Of a stretch of DNA of 64,000 nt, positions 37,949 through 45,507 are shown piece after piece (position 1 is the first letter of the stretch; each line of letters begins with the position of its first letter). A program made the position numbers and the translations under genes. The stretch is from Frankiaceae bacterium (GTDB lineage Bacteria; Actinomycetota; Actinomycetes; BP-191). The DNA is taken from contig DATMES010000035.1 in NCBI GenBank assembly GCA_035556555.1, positions 90,492 through 154,491 on the forward strand, in the 5' to 3' direction. Under the pieces are notes generated by a model. The model saw only the letters and a list, made by a program, of their open reading frames with translations. It did not search any database and was not told the origin of the DNA.

Positions 37949-38437
37949 TCAGCCCCCGCGCAGCTCGTCGAGTGAGTCGGCGCAGCCCGCCTTCTCGCAG
38001 ATGGCGGTGACGATGTCGGCGGGCAGCATCCCCTCGGTCGCGCAGAGCTCGATGAGCTTCTCGCCCGAGATCCCCAGGGACGCAACGATCTCCGGATCGC
38101 CGGCGATCTCCGCGTCGGGCCTGGTGCCCTCGTCGTCGTCGTCCTCCGCCTCGGACTCCTCGGCCGGCGCGGCGTCCTCCATGACGAGCGCGGCATGGGC
38201 GGAGGTGGCGATGGCGCGATCGTCGGAGATGAACGTCCGCGGGTCCGCATCGCCGTCGACGCGCACGATGGCGACGTACTCGTCGTCCTCCTCGAGGAAG
38301 AACACCGCGGTACGCCCCTCGCCGAGGTCGCGCAGCAGCTCGACGAGAGTGTCGAGGTCCTCGACGTTCTCCATGTCGACCTCGTGGCCGGTCCAGCCGT
38401 CGTCGGCCTGAACGAGGGCGGCAGCGAAGTACGGCAC
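37949..38437 (-). CDS. TadA-associated acidic protein, type 1
   Basis: 162 aa from GTG 38437 (VPYFAAALVQADDGWTG), with GGAG 9 nt upstream. Pattern DEYVAIVRVDGDADPRTFISD and a very acidic linker (SEAEDDDDEG). Proteins of this kind sit beside tadA in many actinobacteria; I recall a Streptomyces form of the same length. No catalytic motif. The name reflects gene context, not known function. It is a diverged paralogue of the next gene upstream. Confidence 0.8.
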   Translation of the reverse strand: MPYFAAALVQADDGWTGHEVDMENVEDLDTLVELLRDLGEGRTAVFFLEEDDEYVAIVRVDGDADPRTFISDDRAIATSAHAALVMEDAAPAEESEAEDDDDEGTRPDAEIAGDPEIVASLGISGEKLIELCATEGMLPADIVTAICEKAGCADSLDELRGG

Positions 38438-38509
38438 GGGGGTCTCCGGATGACGTGGGTCAGAGAGCGCCGATGGTAGAGAACCGGGCCAACCCGGGAC
38501 AACCACGGC

Positions 38510-38983
38510 TCAGTGGAACACCGGCTCCACGACGCGTTCGTACGCCTCCGCGAAGCCGAGCCGGCGGGCCAGCAGGACCAGGGTCTCGTCCGCGTACGCA
38601 TCCAGGTCGGACAGCAGCGCGCCGAGCTCCATCTCGTCGAGGCCGAGGTCGGAGAAGATCGACAGGTCGCCGGCGGGCCAGACGTCCTCGAGGTCGTCCT
38701 CGCCGGGCCGCTCGATGCCGAGGTAGTCGCAGACCTGCGCGGCCATGTCCCAGGCGACGGCGGCGGTGACGTCGGAGAGCAGGACCCGCGCGTCGGCGCC
38801 GACGATGCGGACGGCGACGAAGAACTCGTCGGCGACGTTGACGAGGCCGATGACGCCGGTGTCGCCCTGCTGCTGGCGCAGCGCGGCGACGAGCCCCTCG
38901 AAGTCGTCGACGAGGCGTTCGGGCAGGAGCGCGGCCTCCCAGACACCTTCGATCCGCGAGACCACGACGGCGAAGTCGGCCAC
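38510..38983 (-). CDS. TadA-associated protein, type 2 (Rv3753c-like)
   Basis: 157 aa. MADFAVVVSRIEGVWEA, DEFFVAVRIVGADARVLLSD and DLSIFSDLGLDEMELGALL agree with the protein encoded next to tadA in mycobacteria. The shared layout with the type 1 protein (FAxxL.x5W, DExxVAxVRVxG, xSD, then an acidic tail with an LG.xxxL helix) shows that both derive from one ancestor. Function unknown. Confidence 0.83.
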   Translation of the reverse strand: MADFAVVVSRIEGVWEAALLPERLVDDFEGLVAALRQQQGDTGVIGLVNVADEFFVAVRIVGADARVLLSDVTAAVAWDMAAQVCDYLGIERPGEDDLEDVWPAGDLSIFSDLGLDEMELGALLSDLDAYADETLVLLARRLGFAEAYERVVEPVFH

Positions 38984-39099
38984 GGCACTCCCTCCTCGGC
39001 CTTGATCGTGTCAGACCGGACGGCCCCGTGCCGACCCCCGGTTGCGGGGCCGCTCCCGGGGTAGGCGCAGAGATGTCCCCTTATCGCCGTGGAGGTCCC

Positions 39100-39660
39100 A
39101 TGTCCCGTACCGAAACGCTCACCCGCACCATGCACGACGTCGGTCTCGCCGCCTGGTTCGGCGGCTCCCTGATGGGCGCCGTCGGCGTCAACGGCGCCGC
39201 CAGCGACGTCGACGACCCGCGCCAGCGCGCCCGCGTCGCCAACGCCGGCTGGGGCCGCTGGACCCCGGTCAACGCCGCCGCCATCGGCGCGCACGTCCTC
39301 GGCGCCCTCGACCTCACCCGCGCCAACAAGGGCCGTCTCGCCGGCCAGCAGGGCGTCGGCAAGACGGCGTTCGTCAAGGCCGGCATCACCGCCGCGGCGC
39401 TCGGCGCGACGGCGTACTCCCGCGTCCTCGGCCAGAAGGTCATGAACGCCGGCGACGTCCCCGTCGCGGGTGGCACTGAGCCGCTGCCGAGCACGCCCGA
39501 CGACGTCGCGAAGGCGCAGCAGCAGCTCAAGACGCTGCAGTGGGTCATCCCCGCGCTGACCGGCTCGCTGCTCGGGATGAACGCCCTCATGGGCGAGCAG
39601 CAGCGGCCGAAGAACGTCGCGCGCGGCATCGCCAAGCGCGCGCTCCCGAAGAAGCGCTAA
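39100..39660 (+). CDS. Small membrane protein of unknown function
   Basis: 186 aa from ATG 39100 with GGAGG 4 nt upstream. Three or four weakly hydrophobic helices (AAWFGGSLMGAVGVNGAA, NAAAIGAHVLGALDLT, AGITAAALGATAYS, IPALTGSLLGMNALM) and a basic C-terminus. It resembles a family of actinobacterial proteins with an N-terminal TMHDVGLAAWFGG segment whose role is unknown. Its TAA overlaps the stop of the convergent reductase gene by 3 bp. Confidence 0.78.
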   Translation: MSRTETLTRTMHDVGLAAWFGGSLMGAVGVNGAASDVDDPRQRARVANAGWGRWTPVNAAAIGAHVLGALDLTRANKGRLAGQQGVGKTAFVKAGITAAALGATAYSRVLGQKVMNAGDVPVAGGTEPLPSTPDDVAKAQQQLKTLQWVIPALTGSLLGMNALMGEQQRPKNVARGIAKRALPKKR

Positions 39661-40601
39661 GGAGCGACGACCTCCGGGTCGGGCGCGGGCTCCGGCGACA
39701 ACGGAGCCCCGCGCTCGCCCCTGAGGGACTGCGCGGCGTTGATCCCCGCGACCGCGCCCTTGGCGGCCGCGACCTGGATGAGCTGCATGCCCGGCGTCAG
39801 GTCGCCGCAGGCGTAGAGCCCGGGTACGGACGTCTGCTGGTCGTCGTCCACGACGACGCACCCCTCGGGCGTGGTCTCCGCGCCGAGCATCCGCGCGAGG
39901 CCGTTCCGCGGCTTGTGCGCCACCGAGAAGAACGCCATCTCGCACGGCAGCTCCTCGCCGCCCTGCAGCGTCACGCCGGTCAGCGACCCACGTGAGCCGA
40001 CGAAGCGCTCGGCCGGGTCCTCGAACACCCGCACGCCGTACGACGCCAGCGTCTCCCGCTGCGACTCGTCGCCGGGGAAGCGACGGCCGTCGGTCACCAG
40101 CGTCACCGACGCGGCCCAGTCGAGCAGCGTCACGGTGAACGCCGCCACGTGCTCCGACCAGCCGAGGACGACGACGTTGCGGCCGCGGGCCTCGTAGCCG
40201 TCGCACGAGGGGCAGTGGAAGACCGACGCGCCGTAGTGGTCGAAGAACCCCTCGACCTGGGGGAACGCGTCCTCCACGCCGGTCGCGAGCACCAGCCGCA
40301 ACGCCTCGTGCTCGGCGCCGTCCACGGTCACGACGAAACGGTCGTCCACGCGCGCGGCCGCCGTCACGCTGCCGCCGATGCGCTCGGCGAACGGGTACGC
40401 CGCGAGCTGCGCGCACCCCTCGGCCAGCAGCTGGAGCGGCGAGGCGGGGTCGCGGGTGAAGTAGCCGTGCGACTGCTCGACCCAGCGGTTGCGGTGCTCG
40501 CCGGCGTCCACGAGCAGCGTCCGCCGCCGGTACCGCGCGAGCCACAGCCCCGCCGCCAGCCCGGCCGGGCCGCCGCCCACCACCACCGCGTCGTAGAGCA
40601 T
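39657..40601 (-). CDS. Thioredoxin reductase-like FAD/NAD(P) oxidoreductase
   Basis: 314 aa flavoprotein. FAD-binding VVGGGPAGLAAG at 8-19, NAD(P) loop VVVLGWSEHVAAF (not the usual GGGDSA), redox pair Cys130-Pro-Ser-Cys133 in FHCPSCDG, and FAD C-terminal motif YACGDLTPGMQLIQVAAA. No thioredoxin gene is beside it. ATG overlaps the recQ stop by one base (TGATG), so synthesis is coupled to the helicase. The role with RecQ is not obvious; it may act in thiol balance or as a ferredoxin/thioredoxin-type reductase. Confidence 0.9.
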   Translation of the reverse strand: MLYDAVVVGGGPAGLAAGLWLARYRRRTLLVDAGEHRNRWVEQSHGYFTRDPASPLQLLAEGCAQLAAYPFAERIGGSVTAAARVDDRFVVTVDGAEHEALRLVLATGVEDAFPQVEGFFDHYGASVFHCPSCDGYEARGRNVVVLGWSEHVAAFTVTLLDWAASVTLVTDGRRFPGDESQRETLASYGVRVFEDPAERFVGSRGSLTGVTLQGGEELPCEMAFFSVAHKPRNGLARMLGAETTPEGCVVVDDDQQTSVPGLYACGDLTPGMQLIQVAAAKGAVAGINAAQSLRGERGAPLSPEPAPDPEVVAP

Positions 40602-42286
40602 CAGCCCGCCTGCAGGAGACCGCGCTCGATGACAGCGGGCACGGAGAGCGTCTTGTAGCCGACGGTGTCGAAGAGCACGACGACCTTGTCCTCCTCGTAC
40701 CGCAGGATCTGCCCGCTGCCCCACTCGGCGTGCGCGACGCGGGCGTTGACGGGGTACGGCCCCTCCGCCACCGCCACCTCGACGCCGGCGGTGCAGCGGT
40801 CGCAGTGGCCGCACTGGTCGTCGTTCTGCTCGCCGAAGTACGACAGCAGCAGCCGCCCCCGGCAGCCCTGGCTCTCGGCGTACGCGCGGATCATGTCGAC
40901 CCGCGACTGGTCGAGGGTCTTGCGCACCTCGGCCTCGGCCTGCGCGCGCTTGACGACCTCCGCGACGGAAGGCCTGTCCGGCAGCAGCTCGAGCGAGCCG
41001 GTCGGGTCGACGCGGACGAAGCCCGCGTGCGTGAGCTGTCCGAGCACGGCGGACAGGCGCGAGGGGGAGACGCGGGAGACCGTACGCAGCTCGCGCAGGT
41101 CCACGGTGTGCCCCTCGGCCGCGGCCTCGAGGATCTCCGCGACGCGGGTCAGCGGCGGCACCGCGACGCTGCCCGCGGCGAAGAACCGGCGCAGACCGAG
41201 GTCCTCCTGGCGGTAGTAGAGGACGGCCTCGGAACGCAGCCCGTCGCGGCCCGCGCGCCCGACCTCCTGGTAGTACGAGTCGAGCGAGTCGGGCACGTCG
41301 TAGTGGAGGACGAAGCGGACGTTCGGCTTGTCGATGCCCATGCCGAACGCCGTCGTGGCGACGACGACGTCGAGGCGGTCCTCGACGAACGCGTCCTGCA
41401 CCTGGCGGCGTTCGGCCGCCTTCATCCCCGCGTGGTAGCAGCCGGCGGACAGGCCGATCTCGCTGATGAGCTCGGTGAGCTCCTCGGCGCGCTTGCGGGT
41501 GGCGGCGTAGACGATGCCGGGCTTGAGCTCGCCGGCGGCGCGCAGCACGAGCGCCTCGCGCTTGGCCTCCTCGGAGGTGAACGTCTCGACGTCGAGCCAG
41601 ATGTTCGGCCGGTCGAAGCCGCGCACGACGACGGCGGGGTCGTTCATGCCGAGGCGCAGAGTCAGCTCGTCACGGACCGGCGGGGACGCGGTCGCGGTGA
41701 GCGCGAGGACGGTCGGGTGACCGAGGGCCTCGATGACGCCGCCGAGCCGCAGGTAGTCGGGGCGGAAGTCGTGGCCCCACGCGCTGACGCAGTGGGCCTC
41801 GTCGACGACGAACAGCGTCGGCCGGGCCTCCGCGATGTCGCGGACGACCTCGGGGGTGGCGAGCTGCTCGGGCGCGACGAACAGGAACTTCACCGCGCCG
41901 GTCTTCAGCCCCTCGAACGCCTCGCGGCGGGCCGCCACGCCGACGTGCGAGTTGGCGGCGGCGACGCCGGGGCCGTTCAGCTCCTTGATCGCGGCGACCT
42001 GGTCGCGCTGCAGCGCGATGAGCGGCGACACGATGACGCACGGGCCCTCGATGAGCAGCGCGGCGATCTGGTAGATCGCCGACTTGCCGGAGCCGGTGGG
42101 GAGCACGGCGAGCGTGTCGCGGCCCGCGAGCAGGGCCTCGATGGCCGGGCGCTGGCCTGCCCGCAGCGACGAGAAGCCGAAGACGTCGCGGGCGATGTGG
42201 TCGACGCGGTCCGGGCCGGCGGCGCCGGGACCGTCCTCGACGGCGTGGAGGCTGTCCGGGTGGGCAGCGCGGGTGACTGCGGGCAC
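40601..42286 (-). CDS. recQ: RecQ-family DNA helicase with C-terminal DUF3553
   Basis: 561 aa. SF2 motifs: LPTGSGKSA (Lys68), VVDEAHCVSAWGHDFRPDY, ALTATA, GIVYAATRKRAE, TTAFGMGIDKPNVRFV, YYQEVGRAGRDG. The RecQ zinc-binding cysteines occur in QGCRGRLLLSYFGE and CGHCDRC. Instead of an HRDC domain there is a ~45-residue DUF3553-like module (VAHAEWGSGQILRYEED ... YKTLSVPAVIERG), an SH3-like fold found on several bacterial helicases. Unwinds DNA 3'-5' in recombination repair. GTG start at 42286; downstream reductase is coupled. Confidence 0.93.
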   Translation of the reverse strand: MPAVTRAAHPDSLHAVEDGPGAAGPDRVDHIARDVFGFSSLRAGQRPAIEALLAGRDTLAVLPTGSGKSAIYQIAALLIEGPCVIVSPLIALQRDQVAAIKELNGPGVAAANSHVGVAARREAFEGLKTGAVKFLFVAPEQLATPEVVRDIAEARPTLFVVDEAHCVSAWGHDFRPDYLRLGGVIEALGHPTVLALTATASPPVRDELTLRLGMNDPAVVVRGFDRPNIWLDVETFTSEEAKREALVLRAAGELKPGIVYAATRKRAEELTELISEIGLSAGCYHAGMKAAERRQVQDAFVEDRLDVVVATTAFGMGIDKPNVRFVLHYDVPDSLDSYYQEVGRAGRDGLRSEAVLYYRQEDLGLRRFFAAGSVAVPPLTRVAEILEAAAEGHTVDLRELRTVSRVSPSRLSAVLGQLTHAGFVRVDPTGSLELLPDRPSVAEVVKRAQAEAEVRKTLDQSRVDMIRAYAESQGCRGRLLLSYFGEQNDDQCGHCDRCTAGVEVAVAEGPYPVNARVAHAEWGSGQILRYEEDKVVVLFDTVGYKTLSVPAVIERGLLQAG

Positions 42287-42349
42287 GGTGAAGTCGCGGC
42301 CTTCCTGGGGAGAGGCGGTTGCGACGGCTGTACCCAGGAGCGGCGAAGA

Positions 42350-42715
42350 TCACGCAGGCAGCTCGAACCAGACTTTCTTGCCGGGCGGGTCCGGCTCCAC
42401 GCCCCACTGCGTGGCGAGGGCGTCCACGAGGTTCATGCCGCGGCCGGTGAGCCGCGCGTCGTGCGCCGAGCGGATGGCCGGCGACCTGGGCGTGTCGTCG
42501 CAGACGGCCACGCGGATCGCGTCGTCGGTCAGGTCGAGGTCGAGCCGCATGGGCGTACGCGCGTGCACGATGACGTTGGTGACCAGCTCGCTGGTGAGCA
42601 GCATCGCCGTCTCCGCCAGGTCGTCCCCGACGCGCTCGTGCAGCTGGTCGAACACGAAATGCCGGGCAGTCCCCGCGGCGCGGGGCTCCGGTAGCAGATC
42701 GATCGACTGATGCAC
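42350..42715 (-). CDS. RsbW-like anti-sigma/anti-anti-sigma regulatory kinase
   Basis: 121 aa GHKL ATPase fold: N-box LLTSELVTNVIVHA, G1-like VCDDTPR, G2-like TGRGMNLVDALA. Short actinobacterial members phosphorylate an anti-sigma antagonist or bind a sigma factor. No partner gene is adjacent. It is divergent from the small-peptide operon at 42814 across about 100 nt that contain two inverted repeats, so it could regulate or be co-regulated with that operon, which is only inference. Confidence 0.85.
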   Translation of the reverse strand: MHQSIDLLPEPRAAGTARHFVFDQLHERVGDDLAETAMLLTSELVTNVIVHARTPMRLDLDLTDDAIRVAVCDDTPRSPAIRSAHDARLTGRGMNLVDALATQWGVEPDPPGKKVWFELPA

Positions 42716-42813
42716 GTATCCGGGTGTGTCCGGTTTCGCCCGGATCAGTGCTCGCGAGGGCCCACTGTCACCGTTCGCGAGCAGTTCATGGCGTATCGGT
42801 AAGTCTGCGCGGC
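42716..42813. promoter_or_regulatory. Divergent control region with two inverted repeats
   Basis: Between the RsbW-like gene and the peptide operon. ATCCGGG (42718-42724) pairs with CCCGGAT (42739-42745), and GCTCGCGA (42750-42757) pairs with TCGCGAGC (42775-42782). These may be operators or leader hairpins; no clear promoter hexamers are visible. Confidence 0.45.
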
Positions 42814-42996
42814 GTGATCGGCGGGAACGACCGCCTCGTGAAGAAGACGGTGCGACGGACGATCCGCCGATCCGGCAACGGGATCAACGTCGTCGCGGAC
42901 GTGAACGCCGTCGTCGCCACCAGCGGCGACACGGCGTCCTCGTCGACGACGACGACCGTCACGCAGTCCAGTCCCCGGACGAGAGGGAAGAGCTGA
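42814..42996 (+). CDS. Basic small peptide at head of peptide operon
   Basis: 60 aa from GTG 42814 (VIGGNDRLVKKTVRRTIRRS), then NGINVVADVNAVVATSG and a Ser/Thr tail. The N-terminal third is strongly basic and could contact nucleic acid or membrane; the middle repeats an N/V/A pattern like the following peptides (VNAAVAANV). Its TGA overlaps the ATG of the next gene (TGATG). No ribosome site is clear and the start is uncertain; ATG- or GTG-initiated upstream variants are possible in the open frame from 42724. Confidence 0.5.
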   Translation: MIGGNDRLVKKTVRRTIRRSGNGINVVADVNAVVATSGDTASSSTTTTVTQSSPRTRGKS

Positions 42997-43208
42997 TGGC
43001 AGAGAACAAGGACCAGGCGATCGACCTCACCGATGAGGAGATCGAGCAGGAGTCCGGCGAGGAGCTGCCCGACCGCGAGGCGATGTCGTTGATCAACGCC
43101 AACCTCGCCGCTCCGGTCAACGCCGCCGTCGCGCTGAACGTGCTCAGCGACAGCAGCACGGCGTACGCCAACGCCGAGCAGACCGCGATCATCAACCAGT
43201 CCACCTGA
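42996..43208 (+). CDS. Putative precursor peptide 1
   Basis: 70 aa. GAGAGGGAAG upstream of ATG 42996. An acidic N-terminal half (DLTDEEIEQESGEELPDREA) leads to MSLINANLAAPVNAAVALNV and LSDSSTAYANAEQ. Two more copies follow. The conserved acidic leader and shorter variable tail (TAIINQST) fit a peptide that is recognised and cut by the downstream M50-type protease. No cysteine is present, so lanthionine or disulfide chemistry is excluded. Function unknown. Confidence 0.75.
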   Translation: MAENKDQAIDLTDEEIEQESGEELPDREAMSLINANLAAPVNAAVALNVLSDSSTAYANAEQTAIINQST

Positions 43209-43222
43209 CGGGAGTCCCAGCG

Positions 43223-43459
43223 ATGGCTGACGAGACCAAGGACCAGGCGATCGACCTCACCGACGAGGAGATCGAGCAGGAGAACGGCGAGCAGCTGCCC
43301 GACCGCGAGGCGATGTCGCTCATCAACGCGAACCTCGCCGTCCCGGTGAACGCCGCCGTGGCCGCGAACGTCCTCAGCGACGGCTCGGTCGCGTACGCGA
43401 ACGCCGAGCAGTACGCCGAGATCGACCAGTCGATGCTCGACGGGACCCCGGGAGTCTGA
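43223..43459 (+). CDS. Putative precursor peptide 2
   Basis: 78 aa, 14 nt after peptide 1, with GGAG about 11 nt before ATG. Same leader (DLTDEEIEQENGEQLPDREA) and the block VNAAVAANVLSDGSVAYANA, then a longer C-terminus (EQYAEIDQSMLDGTPGV). Between copies the acidic block and VNAAVA...ANAEQ are almost invariant while the first residues and the end vary. Confidence 0.77.
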   Translation: MADETKDQAIDLTDEEIEQENGEQLPDREAMSLINANLAVPVNAAVAANVLSDGSVAYANAEQYAEIDQSMLDGTPGV

Positions 43460-43460
43460 G

Positions 43461-43679
43461 ATGGCTGACAAGGACCAGGTCAAGGACCAGACCGACCTCA
43501 CGGACGACGAGATCGCGCAGGAGAGCGGCGAGCAGCTGCCCGACCGCGAGGCGATGTCGCTGCTCAACCTCAACCTCGCCGCGCCGGTCAACGCCGCCGT
43601 CGCCGCGAACGTCCTCTCGGACGGCTCGGTGGCGTACGCCAACGCCGAGCAGTACGCGGAGATCAACCAGGACATGTAG
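43461..43679 (+). CDS. Putative precursor peptide 3
   Basis: 72 aa; its ATG follows one base after the TGA of peptide 2. Leader DLTDDEIAQESGEQLPDREA and the block VNAAVAANVLSDGSVAYANA, ending EQYAEINQDM. An intrinsic terminator lies 41 nt downstream, so the peptides should be made in excess over the protease operon, as in many peptide-maturation clusters. Confidence 0.77.
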   Translation: MADKDQVKDQTDLTDDEIAQESGEQLPDREAMSLLNLNLAAPVNAAVAANVLSDGSVAYANAEQYAEINQDM

Positions 43680-43720
43680 TCCCGGTTGACCGGCTTCCGA
43701 GCCGGGAAGGACCCGATCGC

Positions 43721-43766
43721 ACCGGCGACGGGGCGCACCCCAGCCGCCCCGTCGCCGGTCTTTTGT
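43721..43766 (+). terminator. Intrinsic terminator between peptides and protease operon
   Basis: Perfect 15-bp stem ACCGGCGACGGGGCG / CGCCCCGTCGCCGGT with a 9-nt loop, followed by CTTTTGTC. The genes on both sides run in the same direction with only 109 nt between them, so it probably acts as an attenuator. Confidence 0.88.
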
Positions 43767-43788
43767 CGAAGCCGAGACAGGAGTCCCG

Positions 43789-45507
43789 ATGGTCCTCGAC
43801 GCCAGGCCGGACGCCGTGGCGCAGCAGACGCAGAGCCCGCCGCGACCGGCCGAGTCGCCGCGCGCGCCACGGCTCGCGCAGGGCGTCGAGCTGTGCGGCG
43901 AGTACCAGGGGTCGGGGTTCAAGAAGGCGCCGTACATCGCGCGCCGCTCCGACGGCCAGACCATCCAGCTCTCCAAGCTGCTGTACGCCGTCGCGGAGGC
44001 CTGCGACGGCCGGCGCACGTACGACGAGATCGCGGCCGCGGCGTCGGAGTCGTTCGGCCGCAGGCTGTCCCCGCGCAACGCGAAGACGCTGGTCGAGGAG
44101 AAGCTCCGCCCGCTCGGCGTCGTCACCAACAACGACGGCTCGCAGCCCGAGCTGTCCAAGCCCGACTCGCTGCTGGCGCTGCGGCTGCGCAAGGGCGTGC
44201 TGCCGCCGAAGCTCGTCAAGGCGATGACGACGGTGTTCTACCCGGCGTTCTTCCCGCCGGTCGTCATCGCGGCGGTCGTCGCGCTCGGCATCTTCGACTG
44301 GTGGCTGTTCGTCGAGCACGGCGTCGCGCAGGGCGTCCGCGAGACGCTGCTCAACCCGTCGGTCTTCCTGCTGATGTTCGGGGTCGTCATCGCGTCGGCG
44401 TTCTTCCACGAGGTGGGGCACGCGACCGGCCTGCGGTACGGCGGCGGCGAGCCCGGCGTCATGGGCGCCGGCGTGTACATCGCGTTCCCGGCGTTCTACA
44501 CGGACGTCACCGACGCGTACCGGCTGTCCAAGGGCGGGCGGCTGCGTACCGACCTCGGCGGCGTCTACTTCAACGCGCTGTTCATGCTCGCGACGGCGGC
44601 GGTGTACTTCGCGACGGACTTCGAGCCGCTGCTCGCGCTGATCCTCGTGCAGCACATCGAGATCGCGCACCAGTTCCTGCCGTTCCTGCGCCTCGACGGC
44701 TACTACGTCGTCGCGGACGCGGTCGGCGTGCCCGACCTGTTCACGCGCATCGGGCCGATCCTCAAGTCGATGATCCCCGGCCGTAAGCCGGACGCGCGCG
44801 TGACGGCGCTGAAGCCGTGGGTGCGGTTCTTCGTCTCCGCGTGGGTGCTCGTCGTGGTGCCGTTCCTGCTGTTCAACCTCGGGCTGCTGCTCGTGCACCT
44901 GCCGCGCTTCGTCGCGACCGGCGTCGACTCCGCGAGCAAGCAGCTCGACGCGATGCGGGCGGCGTTCGGCGACGGCAACTGGGCCGGCGGCGTCGGCGGG
45001 GTCCTTCAGCTGGCGGTGCTCGTGCTGCCGTTCGTCGGCATCGCGTACACCCTCGTCATGATCGCCACGCGCATCGGCCGCCGGTCGTGGGCGTGGTCGG
45101 CGGACTCCGCCGCGAAGCGCGTCGTCGTGCTGCTCGGCGGCGTCGCGGCCGTCGCGCTGCTCGCGTCGGCGTGGCTGCCCGGCAGGGCGTACCGGCCGAT
45201 CCAGCCCGGCGAGCGAGGGACGTTCACCGACTTCGTCGCGTCGTCGGAGACGGTGCTCGTCGAACGCCGCGACACCCCGGCGTTCACGCCGGCGGGCACC
45301 GACAAGACACCGCTCACGCCGACGGCGGAGGAGGGCACCGACGACGACACCGAGCCGGCGCCCGACCCCGTCACGTCGCCCGATCCGGTGACCGAGACGG
45401 TGGCGCCGACGAGTGAGCCGGTCGAGTCGGCGGTGCCGTCCGCGACGCTGTCGCCCGAGCCGTCCGCGACGCTGTCGCCCGAGCCGACCGCGACGGTGGC
45501 GCCGTGA
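43789..45507 (+). CDS. Membrane M50-type metalloprotease with PqqD-like N-terminal domain
   Basis: 572 aa. AGGAG 8 nt before ATG. Residues about 55-112 (GQTIQLSKLLYAVAEACDG, TYDEIAAAA, EEKLRPLGVV) resemble PqqD/RRE winged helices that bind RiPP leaders. The membrane domain carries HEVGH (His207, Glu208, His211), FYTDVTDAYRLSKGGRLR and RLDGYYVVAD (Asp303), as in peptide zinc metalloproteases of the YydH/site-2 group. Further helices follow to about 470, then a Ser/Thr/Pro/Glu tail ending TVAP. Likely recognises and cleaves or helps export the three peptides. Overlaps the next gene by GTGA. Confidence 0.85.
   Translation: MVLDARPDAVAQQTQSPPRPAESPRAPRLAQGVELCGEYQGSGFKKAPYIARRSDGQTIQLSKLLYAVAEACDGRRTYDEIAAAASESFGRRLSPRNAKTLVEEKLRPLGVVTNNDGSQPELSKPDSLLALRLRKGVLPPKLVKAMTTVFYPAFFPPVVIAAVVALGIFDWWLFVEHGVAQGVRETLLNPSVFLLMFGVVIASAFFHEVGHATGLRYGGGEPGVMGAGVYIAFPAFYTDVTDAYRLSKGGRLRTDLGGVYFNALFMLATAAVYFATDFEPLLALILVQHIEIAHQFLPFLRLDGYYVVADAVGVPDLFTRIGPILKSMIPGRKPDARVTALKPWVRFFVSAWVLVVVPFLLFNLGLLLVHLPRFVATGVDSASKQLDAMRAAFGDGNWAGGVGGVLQLAVLVLPFVGIAYTLVMIATRIGRRSWAWSADSAAKRVVVLLGGVAAVALLASAWLPGRAYRPIQPGERGTFTDFVASSETVLVERRDTPAFTPAGTDKTPLTPTAEEGTDDDTEPAPDPVTSPDPVTETVAPTSEPVESAVPSATLSPEPSATLSPEPTATVAP

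Noticed and set aside
42996..43679. Lanthipeptide or class II bacteriocin precursors
   Set aside because: No cysteine, no double-glycine cleavage site, and no lanthionine synthetase or ABC exporter nearby; only the leader/protease logic of a processed peptide is supported.
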